A model generated the notes under the pieces. It saw only the letters and a program-made list of their open reading frames with translations, was not told the DNA's origin and did no database searches. From positions 992,001-1,056,000 of the forward strand of contig CP011392.1 of NCBI GenBank assembly GCA_001005265.1: a stretch of 64,000 nucleotides of DNA. Reading direction: 5' to 3'. Shown here one piece after another: positions 63,481 to 64,000 of this stretch. A program made the translations under genes and the position numbers. How positions within the stretch are numbered: position 1 is the first letter of the stretch; every line of letters begins with the position of its first letter. Source of the DNA: Dehalogenimonas sp. WBC-2. GTDB taxonomy: Bacteria > Chloroflexota > Dehalococcoidia > Dehalococcoidales > Dehalococcoidaceae.

Positions 63481-64000
63481 ATGAGAACTACCGTTCAGCA
63501 GGTCAGGGATTTAAAATCGAGGGGCGAGAAGATTGCCGTCCTCACCGCCTATGATTACACCACTGCCCAAGTTGTCGACCGGGCCGGAATCTCCGTCATT
63601 CTCGTCGGTGATTCCCTGGGCATGGTCGTTCTGGGTTACGATTCCACCATTCCGGTGACAATGGAAGACATGCTGCATCATACCAAGGCCGTCGTCCGCG
63701 GCTCTCAAAAAGCCATGATCGTGGCCGATATGCCGTTTATGACCTATAATATCAGCATCAAAGAAACGTTACGGAATGCAGCCCGATTCATCCAGGAAGC
63801 CGGTGCCCAGGCTGTTAAACTTGAAGGCGGTGTTACCGTCGCCGATAAAGTCAGAAAACTCGTGGATTGTGGCATTCCGGTCATGGGCCATATCGGCCTG
63901 ACACCTCAATCTGTCAACCAGCTAAGCGGTTATAAGATACAGGGCAAAACGCCGGAAACCGCCAAAAAACTTCTCGCCGATGCCCGGGCGCTTGAGGAAG
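63481..64000 (+). CDS. panB: 3-methyl-2-oxobutanoate hydroxymethyltransferase (3' truncated by window edge)
   Basis: 173 codons are visible, with no stop before the window end. [35 protein letters not shown] with the metal-binding Asp, VADMPFMTY and [16 protein letters not shown] are the PanB motifs. Transfers a methylene group to form ketopantoate. GGAGGA seven bases before the ATG. Confidence 0.95.
   Translation, partial: MRTTVQQVRDLKSRGEKIAVLTAYDYTTAQVVDRAGISVILVGDSLGMVVLGYDSTIPVTMEDMLHHTKAVVRGSQKAMIVADMPFMTYNISIKETLRNAARFIQEAGAQAVKLEGGVTVADKVRKLVDCGIPVMGHIGLTPQSVNQLSGYKIQGKTPETAKKLLADARALEE

Overview
The window looks like a piece of the main chromosome of a strictly anaerobic member of the Dehalococcoidia (Chloroflexota), most like Dehalogenimonas or Dehalococcoides. 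This is inferred from gene content and protein style: a pyruvate:ferredoxin oxidoreductase operon, a membrane pyrophosphatase, a bacterial translin, a tubulin-like GTPase, an unusual GreA, many TTG/GTG starts, and no peptidoglycan genes in view. I found no rRNA, insertion sequence, prophage or CRISPR array. It is a housekeeping region with dense, often overlapping genes.

Layout. 0-8 kb: the end of a degV gene, a Cys-cluster protein, tRNA-Pro, then a seven-gene minus-strand operon that joins the four POR subunits to three NADH-diaphorase-type subunits, with tRNA-Arg just upstream. 8-11 kb: a cation/proton antiporter, two tRNA-Ser genes, a small GIY-YIG protein and a DUF151 nuclease. 11-18 kb: ppsA, then dgt-dnaG-rpoD. 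18-31 kb: birA, a stand-alone LigD phosphoesterase domain, a UroD-like protein, tRNA-Gly, tatA, msrA, a phosphoribosyltransferase, an unlisted 57-aa zinc-ribbon gene, a NarL-type regulator, a DMT transporter, a cyclase, a LOG-like protein, enolase, a nitroreductase, an HgdB-like protein and GAPDH. 30.5-37.9 kb: the tubulin-like GTPase, a two-component pair, a protein built from two copies of an unrecognised domain, and a GreA-like factor fused to a recombinase-type N-terminal domain between two site-2 proteases.

37.9-47.8 kb: thiC under a TPP riboswitch with a readable terminator/antiterminator, diverging from rsmG; then a Ycf45/SpoIIIAA-like ATPase, tmk, rnhB, yraN, a ThiE-like protein with a worn active site, translin and hppA. 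47.8-57.3 kb: a CPA1 antiporter, a ~690-base non-coding stretch with a canonical promoter, a DUF1648 membrane protein with glyS, an Mre11/SbcD nuclease, a pseudouridine synthase, and a purine-salvage operon (hpt, ade, phosphoribosyltransferase). 57.3-64 kb: a tail-anchored zinc-ribbon protein, an ABC exporter pair, queA, surE, and a pantothenate operon (DUF2520 protein, panD, panB) cut by the window end.

Together the genes give pyruvate oxidation and PEP synthesis, lower glycolysis/gluconeogenesis (eno, gap, ppsA), ion and pyrophosphate energetics, cofactor synthesis (thiamine, biotin attachment, pantothenate), purine salvage and core replication, transcription and translation functions. A recurring feature is a -10 box lying only 6-8 bases before the start codon, with no Shine-Dalgarno sequence, which points to leaderless mRNAs for at least seven genes.
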